Assembly: GCA_041677345.1 (NCBI GenBank)
Contig: JBAYQE010000100.1
Coordinates: 1-8,804, forward strand
Length of the DNA stretch: 8,804 nt
DNA from: JALOAT01 sp041677345
Lineage (GTDB): Bacteria > Pseudomonadota > Gammaproteobacteria > Thiohalomonadales > Thiohalomonadaceae
Reading direction: 5' to 3'
Position 1 is the first letter of the stretch. The number at the start of each line of letters is the position of its first letter. Shown here one piece after another: positions 6,626-8,804 of the stretch. The notes below the pieces were generated by a model, which was not told where the DNA came from, ran no database searches, and was given only the letters and a program-made list of their open reading frames with translations. The translations under genes were made by a program, and so were the position numbers.

Positions 6626-6700
6626 TGGGGCGTCGCCAAGCGGTAAGGCACTGGATTTTGATTCCAGCATACCCAGGTTCGAATCCTGGCGCCCCAGCCA
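6626..6700 (+). tRNA. tRNA-Gln (anticodon TTG)
   Basis: A complete cloverleaf of 75 bases can be read. The acceptor stem TGGGGCG (6626-6632) pairs with CGCCCCA (6690-6696), with G as discriminator and an encoded CCA at 6698-6700. The D-arm is GCC/GGC around AAGCGGTAA. The anticodon stem CTGGA/TCCAG encloses TTTTGAT with anticodon TTG at 6658-6660, reading CAA (and CAG by wobble). The variable loop is 5 bases, and the T-arm CCAGG/CCTGG encloses TTCGAAT. The U1-A72 first pair is typical of bacterial tRNA-Gln. The same tRNA sits between ispE and prs in Pseudomonas. No obvious promoter lies in the 40 bases after ispE, so it may be cut out of a longer transcript. Confidence 0.97.
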
Positions 6701-6728
6701 TTTTGGTGCGTTGAGCGTTGCGCGCAAA

Positions 6729-6809
6729 GACGTGACTCGCAGGAAGCGGCTTGCTCGTCCGGCGCTTCGCGGTCAACGCTTGAAGGCTTACGTTAGAACG
6801 CGTCACGTC
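6729..6809 (+). other. Nested inverted repeats in the tRNA-Gln/prs intergenic region
   Basis: GACGTGAC (6729-6736) is perfectly complementary to GTCACGTC (6802-6809), and inside it GAAGCG (6743-6748) pairs with CGCTTC (6763-6768). The outer arm ends just before the prs ribosome binding site (AGAGGGG, 6814-6820), so a folded leader could affect access to it. It could equally be a protein-binding site or chance in a GC-rich stretch. I could not place a convincing promoter for prs in 6701-6822, and no purine-repressor-type palindrome (ACGCAAACG...) is visible. Confidence 0.3.
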
Positions 6810-6822
6810 GCACAGAGGGGCC

Positions 6823-7773
6823 ATGGTTTCCGACATGATGGTGTTTGCGGGTAATTCCAACCCGCAGCTCGCGCAAGATATCGCCACCCATCTCGGCATG
6901 CCGCTCGGCAAGGCCGTCGTGGGTCGCTTCAGCGACGGTGAGATCATGGTGGAGATCCTGGAAAACGTGCGCGGCAAGCATGTGTTCATCGTCCAGCCCA
7001 CCTGTGCACCCACCAACGACAATCTCATGGAACTCATGGTGATGGTCGACGCCATGCGCCGCGCCTCCGCCGGCCGCATCACCGGTGTGGTTCCCTATTT
7101 CGGCTATGCCCGCCAGGACCGCCGCCCGCGCTCCGCACGTGTGCCCATCACCGCCAAGGTGGTGGCCAACATGCTCACCATCGTGGGTGTCAACCGCCTG
7201 CTCACGGTGGATCTGCATGCCGATCAGATTCAGGGCTTCTTCGATATCCCGGTGGATAACGTCTACTCGTCGCCCATCCTGCTGTCCGATATCTGGCGTG
7301 CCCGTGACCCGAATGTGATGGTCGTGTCGCCCGACGTCGGTGGCGTGGTGCGCGCACGTGCTTTGGCCAAGCGCCTGGACGACGCGGACCTCGCCATCAT
7401 CGACAAACGCCGTCCGCGTGCCAATGTGGCCCAGGTGATGCACATCATCGGCGACGTACGCGACCGTACCTGCATCCTGGTGGACGACCTGGTCGATACC
7501 GCCGGCACCCTGTGCCTGGCCGCCGCCGCCCTCAAGGAGCACGGTGCTGCCAAGGTCAAGGCCTACATCACCCATCCGGTGCTGTCGGGCCCGGCCATCG
7601 AGAACATCGAGAATTCGCAGATCGATGAGCTCGTCGTCACCGACACCATTCCGCTGCGACCGGCAGCGCGCGCCTGCAAGCGCATCCGGCAGGTGAGCAT
7701 CGCCGAGATGCTGGCGGAGACCATGCGCCGTATCAAGAACGAAGAGTCGGTGAGCTCGCTGTACATGGACTGA
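6823..7773 (+). CDS. prs: Ribose-phosphate diphosphokinase (PRPP synthetase)
   Basis: Prs transfers diphosphate from ATP to ribose 5-phosphate, giving PRPP for purines, pyrimidines, NAD, histidine and tryptophan. The 316-residue protein (E. coli 315) is a class I enzyme with all key motifs: G-R-F-S-D-G-E at 34-40, C-A-P-T-N-D-N-L-M-E at 61-70, the ATP-site A-R-Q-D-R-R at 96-101, the family signature D-L-H-A-D-Q-I-Q-G-F-F at 130-140, the catalytic flexible loop I-D-K-R-R-P-R with Lys195 and Arg197, and the ribose-phosphate-binding loop D-D-L-V-D-T-A-G-T at 221-229 (T-A-G-T instead of the E. coli T-G-G-T, a common variant). The ATG at 6823 has an AGAGGGG site just upstream; ATG at 6835 is too far from it. 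The gene follows tRNA-Gln and precedes rplY, the standard arrangement. Confidence 0.98.
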   Translation: MVSDMMVFAGNSNPQLAQDIATHLGMPLGKAVVGRFSDGEIMVEILENVRGKHVFIVQPTCAPTNDNLMELMVMVDAMRRASAGRITGVVPYFGYARQDRRPRSARVPITAKVVANMLTIVGVNRLLTVDLHADQIQGFFDIPVDNVYSSPILLSDIWRARDPNVMVVSPDVGGVVRARALAKRLDDADLAIIDKRRPRANVAQVMHIIGDVRDRTCILVDDLVDTAGTLCLAAAALKEHGAAKVKAYITHPVLSGPAIENIENSQIDELVVTDTIPLRPAARACKRIRQVSIAEMLAETMRRIKNEESVSSLYMD

Positions 7774-7789
7774 CCGGTGCCGGGCGTGA

Positions 7790-7806
7790 GGCGCCAGACC
7801 GGCGCC
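7790..7806 (+). other. Short GC hairpin after prs
   Basis: GGCGCC (7790-7795) and GGCGCC (7801-7806) are each self-complementary and pair with each other around the 5-base loop AGACC. The hairpin starts 17 bases after the prs stop. No T-tract follows, so it is a poor intrinsic terminator; it might slow transcription or protect the 3' end of a prs message. Confidence 0.3.
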
Positions 7807-7824
7807 ATGTCCGACCTCAACAGA

Positions 7825-7875
7825 TTTCCGCCAAACCTGGTCGCGGGGGCGGCGGTAAACACGGCCGAGAGGCCG
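7825..7875 (+). promoter_or_regulatory. Structured leader of rplY with two consecutive hairpins
   Basis: The first hairpin pairs TTTCCGCC (7825-7832) with GGCGG-T-AAA (7851-7859, one bulged T) around an 18-base loop. Two bases later CGGCC (7862-7866) pairs perfectly with GGCCG (7871-7875) around GAGA, a GNRA tetraloop. The rplY ribosome binding site AGGAGA begins at 7884, 8 bases after the second hairpin. L25 binds 5S rRNA and autogenous control of its gene has been described in enterobacteria, so a regulatory leader is plausible; the structures are read by eye and that role is inference. Confidence 0.35.
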
Positions 7876-7897
7876 CATTACTCAGGAGAAATACACA

Positions 7898-8530
7898 ATG
7901 TCCAATGTCGATTTCGTTGTCACCGCGGAAACCCGCAGCGACATGGGGAAGGGTGCGAGCCGCCGCCTGCGTCGCGAGGGCAAAATGCCCGGGGTCATCT
8001 ATGGCGCCCACAAGGACGCCACGGCCGTTTCGCTCGATCACAATGAGATGATGAAGCACCTCAAGCATGAGGCGTTCTATTCTCACGTGCTCACCATCAA
8101 GCTCGACGGTAAGGTCGAGCAGGCCGTGCTGAAGGACCTGCAGCGTCATCCCGCCAAGCCCGTGCTGCTGCACGCCGACTTCCAGCGCGTGAGCGCCAGT
8201 GAGAGGCTGCGCATGCACGTGCCCCTGCACTTCGTGGGCGACGATGTGTCCCCTGCCGTCAAGGTCGGCGGCGGCATGATCTTCCACGCCATGACGGAAG
8301 TGGAAATCAGCTGCCTGCCCAAGGACCTGCCGGAATACATCGAAGTCGACGTGTCGGCCATGGAACTGGGTCAGAGCCTGCACCTGTCGGAACTCAAGCT
8401 GCCCAAGGGTGTGGAACTGACGGCCCTGACGCACGGCTCCGACCTGCCGGTGGCCGCTGCCCAAGCCGGTCGCACCGCGGCCGCCGAGGAAGGCGCCGCT
8501 GCCGCCGAGGGTGAGGAAACCGCGGGCTGA
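7898..8530 (+). CDS. rplY: 50S ribosomal protein L25/general stress protein Ctc
   Basis: L25 binds 5S rRNA in the central protuberance of the large ribosomal subunit. At 210 residues this is the long two-domain TL5/CTC form, not the short 94-residue E. coli form. Residues 5-95 are the 5S-binding barrel, with G-K-G-A-S-R-R-L-R-R-E-G-K-M-P-G-V-I-Y-G at 17-36 and V-L-L-H-A-D-F-Q-R-V at 89-98. The second domain (about 100-187) includes H-V-P-L-H-F-V-G at 107-114, C-L-P-K-D-L-P-E-Y-I-E-V-D-V at 139-152 and G-Q-S-L-H-L-S-E-L at 158-166. The tail (190-210) is rich in Ala and Glu and probably disordered. A strong AGGAGA site lies 8 bases before the ATG. It sits between prs and pth, the conserved order. 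Confidence 0.98.
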   Translation: MSNVDFVVTAETRSDMGKGASRRLRREGKMPGVIYGAHKDATAVSLDHNEMMKHLKHEAFYSHVLTIKLDGKVEQAVLKDLQRHPAKPVLLHADFQRVSASERLRMHVPLHFVGDDVSPAVKVGGGMIFHAMTEVEISCLPKDLPEYIEVDVSAMELGQSLHLSELKLPKGVELTALTHGSDLPVAAAQAGRTAAAEEGAAAAEGEETAG

Positions 8531-8562
8531 CATTCGTCGCGCCCTCGATGAAGCCGGCATTG

Positions 8563-8804
8563 ATGCCGCCTGTGGAACTCATCGTCGGACTGGGCAATCC
8601 TGGTCCCGAGTACGAACTCACACGGCACAACGCCGGCTTCTGGTTCGTGGATGCCCTCGCCCGGCGCGAGGGCACCCACTTCCGCCATGAAGGCAAATTC
8701 CAGGGTGAAGTGGCCAGAGTGCGGCTCGATGGTCGCGAGATCTGGCTGCTCAAGCCCATGACCTACATGAACCGCAGCGGCCAGGCCACCGCCGCGCTCG
8801 CCCG
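8563..8804 (+). CDS. pth: Peptidyl-tRNA hydrolase (3' end beyond the window)
   Basis: Pth cleaves peptidyl-tRNAs released by premature termination and recycles the tRNA. Only the first 80 codons are present; the frame is still open at the window edge. Landmarks are L-I-V-G-L-G-N-P-G-P-E-Y with the conserved Asn, T-R-H-N-A-G-F-W-F-V with the catalytic His, and L-L-K-P-M-T-Y-M-N-R-S-G-Q with the conserved Asn that contacts the peptide. In-frame starts are ATG 8548, ATG 8563 and GTG 8572. I chose 8563 because it puts the N-terminus at the family's usual distance from L-I-V-G-L (M-x-x-V-x-L as in Pseudomonas). None has a good Shine-Dalgarno sequence, so 8548 remains possible. It follows rplY by 32 bases, as in many gammaproteobacteria. 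Confidence 0.95.
   Translation, partial: MPPVELIVGLGNPGPEYELTRHNAGFWFVDALARREGTHFRHEGKFQGEVARVRLDGREIWLLKPMTYMNRSGQATAALA

Noticed and set aside
6620..6626. T7 run before tRNA-Gln as a terminator of ispE
   Set aside because: No stable GC stem precedes it closely, and its last base is the first base of the tRNA acceptor stem.
6539..6727. A small minus-strand ORF across the tRNA
   Set aside because: It is the familiar false protein obtained by translating the complement of a tRNA gene.
6793..7878. A 361-codon open frame antisense to prs
   Set aside because: It mirrors the strongly conserved prs frame in GC-rich DNA, is low-complexity (rich in His, Gly and Asp), has no family resemblance, and is a shadow of the real gene.

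Overview
The window is a piece of a GC-rich gammaproteobacterial chromosome. Gene content and order match the housekeeping cluster known from Pseudomonas and relatives: hemA-prfA on one strand, and divergently an LbcA-like TPR lipoprotein gene, lolB, ispE, tRNA-Gln, prs, rplY and pth. The presence of lolB and of two lipoproteins with outer-membrane sorting signals shows a Gram-negative cell. A Chromatiales-type lineage (for example Ectothiorhodospiraceae or Chromatiaceae) is plausible from the protein flavour and from the CCACGGA-type intergenic palindromes, but this cannot be settled from the window alone.

Layout. Positions 2-577 (+) hold the 3' end of a gene for a Vgb-like beta-propeller joined to a C-terminal c-type haem motif. 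It converges on prfA (670-1755, -), and a long palindrome lies between them (583-652). Upstream of prfA is hemA (1851-3113, -), separated by a second, similar long hairpin (1788-1852) that overlaps the hemA stop codon. The 253-base divergent region 3114-3366 carries a good candidate hemA promoter and a weaker candidate for the rightward genes. Rightward come the TPR lipoprotein (3367-5109), lolB (5106-5744, ATGA overlap), ispE (5734-6585, 11-base overlap), tRNA-Gln(TTG) (6626-6700), prs (6823-7773), rplY (7898-8530) and the start of pth (8563 to the window end).

How the genes work together. prfA, tRNA-Gln, rplY and pth serve translation (termination, decoding, 5S rRNA binding, peptidyl-tRNA recycling). 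hemA makes the first committed tetrapyrrole precursor from glutamyl-tRNA. prs supplies PRPP for nucleotides, histidine, tryptophan and NAD. ispE is the kinase step of the MEP isoprenoid pathway. lolB inserts lipoproteins, probably including its own upstream neighbour, into the outer membrane. The overlaps within TPR gene-lolB-ispE indicate translational coupling. Most starts here lack a recognisable Shine-Dalgarno sequence; prs and rplY are the exceptions.

The region is largely ordinary core genome. I found no phage, IS element, CRISPR array or new defence-like system. The points worth a second look are the propeller-cytochrome fusion, the two related palindromes flanking prfA, a possible leader peptide overlapping the hemA start, and structured RNA leaders before prs and rplY.
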